Origin: Rhodospirillales bacterium
GTDB lineage: Bacteria > Pseudomonadota > Alphaproteobacteria > Rhodospirillales > SHVQ01
Assembly (NCBI GenBank): GCA_009694195.1
Contig: SHVQ01000010.1
Coordinates: 1-64,000, forward strand
DNA: 64,000 nucleotides
Direction: 5' to 3'
Both the position numbers and the translations under genes were made by a program. The notes under the pieces were generated by a model, which did no database searches, had not been told where the DNA came from, and saw only the letters and a program-made list of their open reading frames with translations. Below are positions 15,571 to 24,430 of the stretch, piece after piece. Positions within the stretch are counted from its first letter, which is position 1, and every line of letters starts with the position of its first letter.

Positions 15571-17205
15571 ATGGCCGAAACCGCTCCCAAATCTCCTGAC
15601 CCCGCCGGCGCCAGCCCGATCGCGGTGTCGCTGCTGACGGGGTTCCTTGGGAGCGGCAAGACCACGCTGCTCAATTACCTGCTCGCCCACCCGGACATGG
15701 ACCGCACGGCGGTTCTCATCAATGAGTTCGGGGAAGTCGGCCTCGACCATCTGATGGTCAGGGAAATCGACCGCGACGTCGTGCTGCTCAAGTCGGGCTG
15801 CATCTGCTGCACCGTGCAGGGGGAGCTCGTCGACGGCCTCAAGGAGCTCTACATGAAGCGGCTGGCGGGACGGCTCCCGCCGTTTTCCCGCGTCGTCATC
15901 GAGACCACCGGCCTTGCGGATCCGCTGCCGATCATCACGTGCCTGATGCGCGACCCGCTGTTCAAGCACGTTTACACTCTGGATACGCTGGTCACCACCG
16001 TCGATGCCATATATGGCGGCCGGCAACTCGACGACCATCTCGAGGCACTCCGCCAAGCTGCCGTCGCCGACCGCATTCTCGTGACGAAGTCCGATCTCGC
16101 CGACGCCGCGACGATGGCGCGTCTGCGCGACCGCCTGCACCGGCTCAATCCCGGCGCGCGCGTCATCCCCGCGGAGTTTGGACGCGTGTCTCCGCGCGAC
16201 CTCTTCGGCGCCGGCGTCTTCGACCCAAGCCGCAAGTCGGAGGACGTCCAACGCTGGCTGAACCAGGAGGCGTACGCGGCATCATCGCCGGCACATCACC
16301 ACGGCGAAGACACTTCCCCCGATCACCATCACGAGCGGATCGACCGGAACCGGCACGACGACCACATCGGCTCATTCTGTATCGTCATCGACGAGCCGAT
16401 CGCCTGGCACGCATTCAAGGAGTGGTACGAGGAGCTGGCGGAGAAACATGGCGACTCCCTCCTTCGCGTGAAGGGGATCGTCAATATTCAGGGCGCCGCC
16501 GCGCCGTTTCTCGTCCATTGCGTGCAATCGACGCAGCACGAGCCGACGCCCCTGGCATCGTGGCCCGACGCGGACCGGCGGTCGCGCATCGTTTTCATCA
16601 CCCGCGACATGCCGCGCGAGGCGGTCGAGCAGGGCTTGCGCGACCGCTTTGCGCAAGCCTCCGCAAATTTCGAACCGCCGTCAGCGTCCGGGGAGCGGCC
16701 GGCAGGAGCCGGCCGTTGGCTCAATCAGGCCGAGCTCGGCCGGCTGTTCGCGGCCCTCATTGCCGTCCAAGACTGTGACGCGACCGACGTTCTGCGCCTG
16801 ATGCTCCTCACGGGCGTCAGCGCCGAGGACATGCGCGCCGCACGCTGGGAAGAATTCGATTTGACGTCGAAGGTCTGGCTGAAACGAGCGCTCGCGCCCA
16901 CGCATGGCGCGGTGAAGCCGCGTCCGCGCCGTATCCCGTTGGGCGAAGCTGCTTCAATGCTGCTGACCGCGCTCGCCGAGCGGAACTCCGGCGCGGGGCA
17001 CCTTTTTTCCGGCCTCGTCCCGGCCGCCGGTGCGGCGCGCGTCGAACAGGCTTGGACGGCCGCCGCGCGGCGCGCGGAGATCGATGCGTTTCCGCTCGCG
17101 GAGCTTCCCCCGGCGCTCGCGGCCGATCTGTTTGCCGGGCTCGCGCCCGATCTGACGCGGGCGTTGCTTGGTCTTGGAACGGAACGTAAGCGGGAGGTTG
17201 CTTAA
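15571..17205 (+). CDS. CobW/COG0523 metal GTPase fused to a degenerate tyrosine-recombinase-like domain
   Basis: 544 residues, about 170 longer than usual. Residues 18-215 are the GTPase: Walker A GFLGSGKT (24-31), metal motif CICC (77-80), and the base motif TKSD. A His-rich loop (AHHHGED, DHHHER, about residues 240-262) is typical of zinc-handling members. Residues about 265-365 are the CobW C-terminal domain. Residues about 380-535 read like a phage-integrase catalytic domain: LMLLTGVSAEDMRAARWEEFDL and KPRPRRIPL. However, the first catalytic Arg is Ser/Ala, and the H-x-x-R box and Tyr are missing, so it cannot recombine DNA. COG0523 GTPases insert or deliver metal; the zinc-type PhnA-like hydrolase 13 bases upstream is a natural client. 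Confidence 0.8.
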   Translation: MAETAPKSPDPAGASPIAVSLLTGFLGSGKTTLLNYLLAHPDMDRTAVLINEFGEVGLDHLMVREIDRDVVLLKSGCICCTVQGELVDGLKELYMKRLAGRLPPFSRVVIETTGLADPLPIITCLMRDPLFKHVYTLDTLVTTVDAIYGGRQLDDHLEALRQAAVADRILVTKSDLADAATMARLRDRLHRLNPGARVIPAEFGRVSPRDLFGAGVFDPSRKSEDVQRWLNQEAYAASSPAHHHGEDTSPDHHHERIDRNRHDDHIGSFCIVIDEPIAWHAFKEWYEELAEKHGDSLLRVKGIVNIQGAAAPFLVHCVQSTQHEPTPLASWPDADRRSRIVFITRDMPREAVEQGLRDRFAQASANFEPPSASGERPAGAGRWLNQAELGRLFAALIAVQDCDATDVLRLMLLTGVSAEDMRAARWEEFDLTSKVWLKRALAPTHGAVKPRPRRIPLGEAASMLLTALAERNSGAGHLFSGLVPAAGAARVEQAWTAAARRAEIDAFPLAELPPALAADLFAGLAPDLTRALLGLGTERKREVA

Positions 17206-17283
17206 CGAACGTAACGAAAGACGATTGCTATCTTAGAAGCGCTGTCAAATGGCTGCCGTTTAGCCAACAGAGGAGGTTTCGTC

Positions 17284-18291
17284 ATGGTATCCGACGTTTC
17301 CAAGCACGTAAGTCGAACGACTGTCGTCATTATCGCGCTCGTTCTTTCCATCGTTGCCGCGCCCTCCCGGGATGCGGCGGCGTGGGAGCCTCGGAACCCG
17401 GTGGAGTTCGTGGTCCCGGCGGGCACGGGCGGGGGATCCGACGTGCTCGCGCGTTTCCTCGTGTCCATCATCGACAAGCACAAGCTTTCGCCGAAGCCGC
17501 TGGTCGTCGTCAACAAGCCCGGCGGCGGCGGCGCCGAAGCCCTGCTCTACACGAAAGAAAAAAAGGAAGATCCCCATACGATCATGATCACGCCCAACCT
17601 CCTGTTCGTGACCCCGCTCCACACCGGGATCCCGTTCAGCTGGAAGGACCTGACGCCGATCTCGCTGCTCGCCGAGGACCTGTTCATCCTCTGGGTGAAC
17701 GCCGAATCCCCCTACATGACGGCGAAGCAGTATCTCGACGCGGTGAAAGCGAAACCGCTCGGCTTCAAGATGGGCGGAACCGCTCAGGAGGATCAGGTCG
17801 TCACGCACCTGCTCGAGAGCGCCGTGGGCGGGCTGCAGTTCAACTACGTGCCGTTCAAGGGCGGCGGCGAAGTCTGCGTCAACCTGGTCGGCAAGCACGT
17901 TGATTCGACCGTCAACAATCCGAGCGAGTGCGTCTCCCACTGGAAAGCCGGCAAGGTGCGCCCGCTGGCCGTGCTTGACCGGGAGCGCGCCACTTGGGTG
18001 GAGGGCCAGTGGAAAGACATTCCGACCACCAAGGAAGCGCTTGGGGCCGACATCCAGTATCTCATGTTGAGGGCGATCTTCGGCGCGCCCGGGATGAAGA
18101 AAGACGTGGTCGAATTCTACACGGGGCTCATGAAGAAAGTTCACGCGACACCTGAGTTCCAGAAGTATCTGGCCGACAACGCCCTCAAGGGATCCTTCGT
18201 CACGGGCGCCGAGTTCGTCTCAAAACTCGATGCCGCGGACAAGCAGCACGTCGAGGTGATGACGAAGCACGGAATGGTCAAGAAAAAGTAG
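17284..18291 (+). CDS. TTT transporter substrate-binding protein (Bug/TctC family)
   Basis: 335 residues. AGGAGG at 17271-17276 and a Sec signal peptide ending near residue 35 (DAAA) support the start. The mature protein has the Bug hallmarks: WEPRNPVEFVVPAGTGGGSD at its beginning, a ligand-pocket segment GFKMGGTAQEDQ, and FNYVPFKGGGE. Bug proteins capture carboxylates, amino acids or amides in the periplasm and deliver them to TctA/TctB. It heads a complete three-gene TTT operon that is followed by HyuA and HyuB, so a cyclic amide or its carboxylate product is a reasonable ligand. It shares its upstream 12-mer with the GntR gene. Confidence 0.9.
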   Translation: MVSDVSKHVSRTTVVIIALVLSIVAAPSRDAAAWEPRNPVEFVVPAGTGGGSDVLARFLVSIIDKHKLSPKPLVVVNKPGGGGAEALLYTKEKKEDPHTIMITPNLLFVTPLHTGIPFSWKDLTPISLLAEDLFILWVNAESPYMTAKQYLDAVKAKPLGFKMGGTAQEDQVVTHLLESAVGGLQFNYVPFKGGGEVCVNLVGKHVDSTVNNPSECVSHWKAGKVRPLAVLDRERATWVEGQWKDIPTTKEALGADIQYLMLRAIFGAPGMKKDVVEFYTGLMKKVHATPEFQKYLADNALKGSFVTGAEFVSKLDAADKQHVEVMTKHGMVKKK

Positions 18292-18301
18292 TATCGCTGT
18301 C

Positions 18302-18766
18302 GTGCGCGTGGCGGAAATCATCACGGCGGCGGTCCTCTGCGCGATCGGTTTTGCATTGACCGCCGAATCGTGGTCGCTCGGGTCAGGATGGGGAAAAGCG
18401 GGCCCAGAGGCCGGCTTCTTCCCCTTCTGGCTCGGCGTCCTCCTGTCGCTGACCGCGATCACGCTTTTCGTTCAAGCCACGCTCTCTCGCGATCGCGGAA
18501 AGCCTTTTCTCGAACGCGAACAACTGGTGCGGGTCGCCAAGGTCGCCATCCCGACCGTCGCCGCGGTGGCCCTGATCCAGGTCATCGGCCTCTATTTCGC
18601 CACCGCGCTCTACCTGACCGGCTACATGCGCTGGATCGGCCGCCATTCCTGGTCGCTGGTCCTGGCGGTCGGCCTCGGCACTCCGTTGCTCACGTTCGCC
18701 CTGTTCGAGATCTGGTTTCTGACGCCGATGCGTAAGGGGCCGATCGAGATCTGGCTCGGCTTCTGA
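18302..18766 (+). CDS. TTT transporter small permease subunit (TctB-like)
   Basis: 154 residues with four hydrophobic helices and the usual DUF1468/TctB pattern: a first helix after the start, PEAGFFPFWLGVLL, and a final helix ending LTPMRKGPIEIWLG. It begins with GTG at 18302, ten bases after the binding-protein gene; no stronger start is nearby. It assists the large TctA subunit in the inner membrane. Its TGA stop is in the same reading frame as the following TctA gene, with only four codons between the stop and the likely TctA start. Confidence 0.85.
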   Translation: MRVAEIITAAVLCAIGFALTAESWSLGSGWGKAGPEAGFFPFWLGVLLSLTAITLFVQATLSRDRGKPFLEREQLVRVAKVAIPTVAAVALIQVIGLYFATALYLTGYMRWIGRHSWSLVLAVGLGTPLLTFALFEIWFLTPMRKGPIEIWLGF

Positions 18767-18778
18767 GGAGGCACGGCC

Positions 18779-20308
18779 ATCGCCGATCTCGCCAATCTGC
18801 TGATCGGGTTTCAGATCGCGCTGACGCCGTTCAACCTCGGCGTCGCGGTGATGGGAATCGTTTTCGGGACGGTGATCGGGGTCCTGCCCGGGCTCGGCGG
18901 GCCGAACGGGGTCGCGCTCCTGCTGCCGATCACGTTCTCGATGGAGCCGACGTCGGCTATCATCTTCGTCTCCTGCATCTACTGGGGCGCGCTGTTCGGC
19001 GGTGCCATCACATCGATCCTGTTCAACATCCCGGGCGAGTCCTGGTCGGTCGCGACGACCTTCGACGGCCATCCCATGGCGCGCGACGGCGAGGCCGGAA
19101 AGGCCCTGACGACTGCCTTTACGTCGTCTTTCGTGGGCGCGCTCATGGCCGTCGCCATGATCACTTTTTTTGCATCCTTCCTCGCGGACGTTGCGACCAA
19201 GTTCGGGCCGCCGGAAATATTCGCAATCCAGCTTCTGACCTTCGCCAGCATCATCGGACTCGGCGGATCGAACGCGTTCAAGTCGCTCGCGTCGGCTCTC
19301 ATCGGATTTGGCCTGGCGGCGGTCGGGATCGACATCGTCACCGGCGAATTCCGGCTCACGTTCGGCACCCTCGAGCTTGCGCGCGGGTTCAACTTCATCG
19401 TCGCCGTGATCGGGCTTTTCGGGATCGGCGACATCCTGGTCTCGGTCGAGGAAGGCCTTCGCTTCATCGGAGTCGCTCGGGCCCGTGTCCGCTTGCGTGA
19501 AGTGTTCTCGACGTGGCGCGAATTGCTCGGCCATTGGAGAGTGTTCTTGTTCGGGTCGTTCGTCGGCTTTTGGATGGGCTTCAAGCCGGGCGGGGCCACG
19601 GCGGCATCGTTTATGGCCTACGGTTTCGCCAGGCGCTTCTCCAAGAACCCCGAGCGGATGGGCAAAGGCGCCATTGAGGGAATCATTGCGCCGGAGTCGG
19701 CCGCGCATTCCGCCGGCGTCTCGGCGTTGTTGCCGATGCTCGTCCTCGGCATTCCCGGCTCCGCCACCGCGGCGGTCATTCTCGGCGGGCTGTTGATCTG
19801 GGGGCTTCAACCCGGCCCGTTGTTGTTCACGGAAAAACCGGAGTTCGTGTGGGGCCTGATCGCCAGCATGTACTCGGGCAACGTGATCGGCGTCGTGATC
19901 GTCCTCACCTGCGTTCCGCTGTTCGCCGCGATCCTGCGAATTCCGTTCGCGATTCTCACGCCTTTGATCGTCGTCATCTGCATCATCGGCGCCTATGCGC
20001 CGAGCAGCAGCATGGTCGACGTCTGGTACATGCTCGGCTTCGGGTTCGTCGGGTACATATTCAAGCGGCTCGACTATCCGTTGGCGCCCATGGTACTAGC
20101 CTTGGTTCTCGGGGACATGGCCGAGACGGCGCTTCGGCAAAGTCTGATCATGTCACGGGGCTCGGTCGCGATCTTCTTCGATCGCCCGATTTCCGGCACC
20201 ATCATGGTCGCCGCCATCGCCCTCTTTTTGTTGCCGGCGATCGGCATGATCCGGCGCCGGATCGGCCGTGGGTCACCCGCGGGCCCCGCTATCCCGCGGG
20301 GCGATTGA
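18779..20308 (+). CDS. TTT transporter large permease (TctA) with probable ATC start
   Basis: About 509 residues, the normal TctA length, if it begins at ATC 18779. AGGAGG (18766-18771) sits seven bases upstream, and the residues that follow (ADLANLLIGFQIALTPFNL) match the conserved TctA N-terminus. The first canonical codons, GTG 18848 and ATG 18851, would delete the first 23 residues and the start of helix 1, and no canonical start is possible between the in-frame TctB stop and 18779. TctA signatures are clear: GVLPGLGGPNGVALLLP, GALFGGAITSILFNIPGE and GIPGSATAAVILGGL. About ten to twelve membrane helices. It forms the channel for the ligand brought by the 17284 protein. Confidence 0.88.
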   Translation: MADLANLLIGFQIALTPFNLGVAVMGIVFGTVIGVLPGLGGPNGVALLLPITFSMEPTSAIIFVSCIYWGALFGGAITSILFNIPGESWSVATTFDGHPMARDGEAGKALTTAFTSSFVGALMAVAMITFFASFLADVATKFGPPEIFAIQLLTFASIIGLGGSNAFKSLASALIGFGLAAVGIDIVTGEFRLTFGTLELARGFNFIVAVIGLFGIGDILVSVEEGLRFIGVARARVRLREVFSTWRELLGHWRVFLFGSFVGFWMGFKPGGATAASFMAYGFARRFSKNPERMGKGAIEGIIAPESAAHSAGVSALLPMLVLGIPGSATAAVILGGLLIWGLQPGPLLFTEKPEFVWGLIASMYSGNVIGVVIVLTCVPLFAAILRIPFAILTPLIVVICIIGAYAPSSSMVDVWYMLGFGFVGYIFKRLDYPLAPMVLALVLGDMAETALRQSLIMSRGSVAIFFDRPISGTIMVAAIALFLLPAIGMIRRRIGRGSPAGPAIPRGD

Positions 20309-20402
20309 GACGGAGGCTCTTATCGCCGGCCTGGAAAGCCACTTGGCCCCTCATTGCGGCCACCGCGTCTCTCGACAATAATGCGGAAACGGCAGATCGA
20401 AG

Positions 20403-20525
20403 ATGGCCAGGATCCTCGCGATCGACGATGCCGCTTACGAGGCGGGATGCGATGGCTGCGTCGCGAAGCCCTTGGTCGCCGAGGACGTGCCGAGGTCGGC
20501 GGGGACATTGCTGAAGGGCCGGTAG
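20403..20525 (+). pseudogene. remnant of a response-regulator receiver domain
   Basis: A 40-residue frame joins the two ends of a CheY-type receiver: MARILAIDDA, the acidic beta-1 end, directly to AGCDGCVAKPL, the conserved Lys-Pro of beta-5, and a last helix. The central portion of about 70 residues, including the phospho-acceptor Asp, is missing. It is best read as an internally deleted relic in the 221-base gap between TctA and HyuA. It has no obvious ribosome site and is probably not functional. Confidence 0.5.
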
Positions 20526-20529
20526 AGCA

Positions 20530-22629
20530 TTGAGGTCCGATGTGACGGCCTATCGGCTCGGCGTTGATATCGGCGGGACCTTCACCGACATCGTCATCCT
20601 CGCGCCCGACGGCACCATTTTCAGCAAGAAAGTCCTCTCCACGCCCGAGGACTACAGCCGTGCCATCGAGAGCGGCGTGGTCGCGTTGCTGGCGGAAACC
20701 GGCATCGACGCGGGAGAGCTCACGGAGTTCGCCCATGGCACGACGGTCGCCACCAACGCCGTCATCGAACGCCGCGGGGGCAAGGTCGCGCTGGTGACCA
20801 CCCGGGGATTCCGCGACGTTCTCGAGCTCGGGCGGTTCCGATCGCCACGACTATACGATTTGAGATTCCGAAAGCCGGATCCCCTGGTCGAGCGCCGACT
20901 CCGCTTCGAAGTCGAGGAGCGGACGAGCGGCAAGGGGGAGGTCCTGGTGCCCGTCGACCTCGATGCCCTCGATCGGCTCGCCGAACGCTTGGTCGAGGAG
21001 GGAGTCCATGCCGTTGCCGTTTGTTTCATCAACTCCTACGTCAATCCGGAAAACGAGCTCGCCGCGATGCGGCGGCTCCAGGCGCGCTTGAACGACATCC
21101 CGGTCTCCGCCTCGGCACAGCTCTTGCCGCAGATTCAGGAGTACGAGCGCACCACCACGACCGTGGTCAACGCGTATATCCGCCCCGTCGTGGAAAGGTA
21201 CGTAAGCGCGCTCGTCAAGCGCATGCGGAAGATCGGGGTCAAGGTGCCCCTCACGATCATGCAGTCGAGCGGCGGCGTGCTGCCAGCCGACTTGGCCGCC
21301 TCCAACCCCGTTTACATCATCGAATCGGGACCGGCGGCGGGCGTCGTCGGTGCGCAGCGCTTGGGCGCCCTCCAGGGATACGACGACGTGATGGTCTTCG
21401 ACATGGGCGGCACGACGGCGAAGGCGTCGCTCATCGAGGACGGCCAATTCATCATCAATCCGGAGGCCGAGGTCGGCGCCGGTGAGACGGTTCGCCACCG
21501 GCTGTTGCAGGGCGGCGGCTTCCCCATCCAGGTTCCGACCATCGACATCGTCGAGGTGGGGGCGGGCGGCGGCAGCATTGCCGCCGTCGATGCCGCGGGC
21601 GGCTTCCGCGTCGGGCCGCGCAGCGCGGGTGCTGTCCCGGGCCCCGTGTGCTACGCCCAAGGCGGGGATCAGCCGACGGTGACCGACGCCAACCTGATTT
21701 TGGGATACCTGAACCCGGCGTCCATGGTCGGCGGCGACCTCGTCCTCGACTACGGGAAGGCCGAGGCGGCCCTCGCCGACCTCGGCGCCAGGATCGGCCA
21801 GTCGACCACCGACACCGCCTACGGGATCCACCTGATCGCCAACGCCAACATGATGCGGGCCCTTTCCAGCGTCTCGACCGAGCGCGGCCGGGACCCGTCC
21901 CGCTTCACCCTCGTTGCCATCGGCGGCAATGGCGGGGTCCACGCCGGCGGCCTTGCTGAGTCGCTGGGGATCCGCCGCATCCTGGTGCCCCCCGCGGCGG
22001 GACTGTTCAGCGCGCTTGGCTTGCTGTTCGCGGACGTGGAGCACTATCTCGTCTCCGCCTATTACCGGCCCCTGGCGGACACCACGCCGGACCGCTTCAA
22101 CGCCGCCGTCGAGCCGCTCGCCCAGGAGGCCCATCGCCTGCTTCGATCCGAAGGCTTCACGGATGCGGCCCAGCGCGAAATCGAGGTTCAGGCCAATATG
22201 AAATACGTGGGCCAGACCTCGACGCTGCCGATCGCCTGCAAGGCCTTCCCCGCCGACGCGGCCCAAATGGCGGCGCTGGCAGAGGCGTTCGGCGAGTCCC
22301 ACAATCAGCATTACGGCTACCGCTCGGACGGCGAGCCGCTGCAGTTCGTCGCGCTCCGCATCATCGGCCGCGGCCGCTCCACCGTGGCACGGATGCCCAA
22401 ACGGGTGGCGCGGGCGCAGGAGTGGATCGTCGCCCGCGGCGAACGCAAGGCCTACTTCGGCCCGAACGCCGATTGGTTGACGGCCACGGTCGTCCCCCGC
22501 CGCGATCTGGCGAAGGGAGCAATGGACGGTCCGCTGATCGTGGATGAATACGACACCAGCATCGTCGTCCGCCCGGGTTGGCACGCGAAGCTGGACGACT
22601 GGAACAGCGTCGTCGTCGAGCGGACGTAG
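20530..22629 (+). CDS. HyuA-type hydantoinase/oxoprolinase subunit A
   Basis: 699 residues. The ATP-binding actin-like fold is shown by GVDIGGTFTDI near the start, HGTTVATNAVIERRG near residues 72-86, and DMGGTTAKASLI near residues 292-303; a C-terminal domain follows. With HyuB it forms an ATP-dependent cyclic-amidase (hydantoinase, 5-oxoprolinase or acetone/acetophenone carboxylase class). The start is weak: TTG 20530 or GTG 20542 are possible. It is 12 bases from the HyuB gene and follows the TTT transporter operon, suggesting that the imported compound is the ring substrate. Confidence 0.88.
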   Translation: MRSDVTAYRLGVDIGGTFTDIVILAPDGTIFSKKVLSTPEDYSRAIESGVVALLAETGIDAGELTEFAHGTTVATNAVIERRGGKVALVTTRGFRDVLELGRFRSPRLYDLRFRKPDPLVERRLRFEVEERTSGKGEVLVPVDLDALDRLAERLVEEGVHAVAVCFINSYVNPENELAAMRRLQARLNDIPVSASAQLLPQIQEYERTTTTVVNAYIRPVVERYVSALVKRMRKIGVKVPLTIMQSSGGVLPADLAASNPVYIIESGPAAGVVGAQRLGALQGYDDVMVFDMGGTTAKASLIEDGQFIINPEAEVGAGETVRHRLLQGGGFPIQVPTIDIVEVGAGGGSIAAVDAAGGFRVGPRSAGAVPGPVCYAQGGDQPTVTDANLILGYLNPASMVGGDLVLDYGKAEAALADLGARIGQSTTDTAYGIHLIANANMMRALSSVSTERGRDPSRFTLVAIGGNGGVHAGGLAESLGIRRILVPPAAGLFSALGLLFADVEHYLVSAYYRPLADTTPDRFNAAVEPLAQEAHRLLRSEGFTDAAQREIEVQANMKYVGQTSTLPIACKAFPADAAQMAALAEAFGESHNQHYGYRSDGEPLQFVALRIIGRGRSTVARMPKRVARAQEWIVARGERKAYFGPNADWLTATVVPRRDLAKGAMDGPLIVDEYDTSIVVRPGWHAKLDDWNSVVVERT

Positions 22630-22641
22630 GGAACCAAGCAG

Positions 22642-24357
22642 ATGAAGATAGATCCCTTCCGCCGCGAATTGATCAAGAACGGTCTGGTCACCATCGCCGA
22701 CAACATGGTGGTGCGGGTGATCCGCACCGCGCGCTCGACCCTCGTGAAGAATGGAATGGATTTTACGAGCTCGATCTGCGACGCGGACGGGGACATGGTG
22801 GCTCAGGGGCTGGCGTTGCCGTCCCAGCTCGGCGCCACCATGCCGGCGCTCCGAGGCTGTCTCGACTATTTCGGCGACGATCTCGAGCCCGGAGACATTC
22901 TCGTCAACAACGACCCCTATTCCGGCGGCAGCCACCTGCCCGACGTGTTCATGTTCGCACCCGTTTTCGCCAAGGGCGAGCGGGTCGCCATTCTCGGCCT
23001 CGTCCTTCACCACACGGACATGGGCGGCCGGATGGCCGGCGGCAACGCCTCCGACAGCAATGAGATTTACGAGGAAGGCATCCGCATCCCGCCCTCCAAG
23101 ATCCAGGTGCGGGGCGAGCCCAATTCGACGGTCCTCCGTTTCATAGAACACAACGTGCGGGTGGCGGACAAAGTTCTCGGCGACATGAAGGCCCAGATGG
23201 CGGCCCTGAACGGGTCCGCCCAGGAGATGCGGAAGCTGATCGCCGACTACGACGTGCGGGAGTTCAAGGCGTACATGAAGGACATCGTCGACTACACGGA
23301 GCGGCTCGCGCGGGCGAGCATCGCGGCGCTGCCGGACGGCGAGGTGGAATTCACGGAATGGAACGACGACGACGGCGTCGGCAACGGCCCCATCAAGATT
23401 CACGTCAAGCTGAAGGTCGAGGGCGACGAGATCACGGCGGATTTCACCGGCACGTCGCCGGAGATGGGTGGGGCCTTGCACCCGAACTATTGGTTCACGG
23501 TTTCCATCACCTATGCGGCGCTGCGCACCGTGCTGCCGGCGGATATGCCGAACAATGCCGGCTTCTACCGGCCGATCAAGGTGATCGCGCCCGAGGGGTC
23601 CTGGGTGAACCCCCGCTTTCCCGCGGCGGTCGGGGCGCGCGGGCAGGGGGGATATCGGCTTCGTTCATTGGTCTTGGGCGTGCTCTCCGAGTTGATCCCG
23701 GGGCGCATGCCGGCCTGCACGGGCGGGTCGGAGTTCGGCATCGTGTTCGCGGGGACGGAAGCGGACCGGAAGCCGTTCCTCCACCTCGAGTATCACAACA
23801 TCACCGGCCACGGCGGAGGGCCCGACCGCGACGGGCAGGATGCCGGCCCCTATTGCCTGGACAACAACGCGAACATGCCGGTGGAAGTGATCGAGGCCGA
23901 GAACCCTCTGATGGTGGAGGAGTACGGATTCATCCAGGACACCGGCGGCGCCGGAAAATTCCGGGGCTCGCTCGGCATCGCCCGGCAGTATCGGTTGCTG
24001 GCCGACGAAGCCCTGGTCAACCTTCGCTCCGACCGTCACCTCCATCAACCGTGGGGCCTCTGCGGGGGAAAGGGCGGCGCGGTCGCGCGCTCCCTCAAGA
24101 TCACGAACGGCCGGGTGGAAGAGCTTCCCTCGAAATTCATCAAGCGGTTCAAGAAGGACGACGTTTTCCGCGCGGAGATGCCGGGGTCGGGAGGATACGG
24201 CGATCCCTTCGAGCGCGATCCGCGCGCCGTTTTGGAGGACGTGCGGCAGGAAAAAATCTCGATCGAGCACGCCCGCGCGGCATACGGGGTGGTGATCGGC
24301 CCCGGCGCCCTGGAGATCGACGTCAAGGCAACGCAAGAGGCGCGTATGCGCAAGTGA
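22642..24357 (+). CDS. HyuB-type hydantoinase/oxoprolinase subunit B
   Basis: 571 residues, full length for the HyuB family. Seen in order: FRRELIKNGLVTIADNM at the start, LVNNDPYSGGSHLPD near residues 90-104, LHHTDMGGRMAGGNA, PNNAGFYRPIKV, and the C-terminal PGSGGYGDPFERDP characteristic of the family. It is the partner catalytic subunit to HyuA (20530) in ATP-driven opening of a hydantoin or lactam ring in the cytoplasm. The ATG at 22642 follows the HyuA stop by 12 bases. Confidence 0.9.
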   Translation: MKIDPFRRELIKNGLVTIADNMVVRVIRTARSTLVKNGMDFTSSICDADGDMVAQGLALPSQLGATMPALRGCLDYFGDDLEPGDILVNNDPYSGGSHLPDVFMFAPVFAKGERVAILGLVLHHTDMGGRMAGGNASDSNEIYEEGIRIPPSKIQVRGEPNSTVLRFIEHNVRVADKVLGDMKAQMAALNGSAQEMRKLIADYDVREFKAYMKDIVDYTERLARASIAALPDGEVEFTEWNDDDGVGNGPIKIHVKLKVEGDEITADFTGTSPEMGGALHPNYWFTVSITYAALRTVLPADMPNNAGFYRPIKVIAPEGSWVNPRFPAAVGARGQGGYRLRSLVLGVLSELIPGRMPACTGGSEFGIVFAGTEADRKPFLHLEYHNITGHGGGPDRDGQDAGPYCLDNNANMPVEVIEAENPLMVEEYGFIQDTGGAGKFRGSLGIARQYRLLADEALVNLRSDRHLHQPWGLCGGKGGAVARSLKITNGRVEELPSKFIKRFKKDDVFRAEMPGSGGYGDPFERDPRAVLEDVRQEKISIEHARAAYGVVIGPGALEIDVKATQEARMRK

Positions 24358-24430
24358 CGGCCGGGTGCGCGAATTGACCCGCGCCGCGCCCATCGTTAGT
24401 TTTCCGGTGATCTCGAAAAGGAGACATCCA

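Noticed and set aside
16711..17205. A separate phage integrase or mobile element
   Set aside because: The recombinase-like segment is in frame with the GTPase, lacks catalytic residues, and no attachment repeats or other element genes flank it.
18383..19810. Minus-strand frame of 475 codons opposite TctB/TctA
   Set aside because: Composition is highly charged and repetitive and it lies across conserved membrane protein genes.
20851..23481. Long minus-strand frame (876 codons) opposite HyuA and HyuB
   Set aside because: It is antisense shadow with no domain, no ribosome site and complete overlap with two conserved genes.
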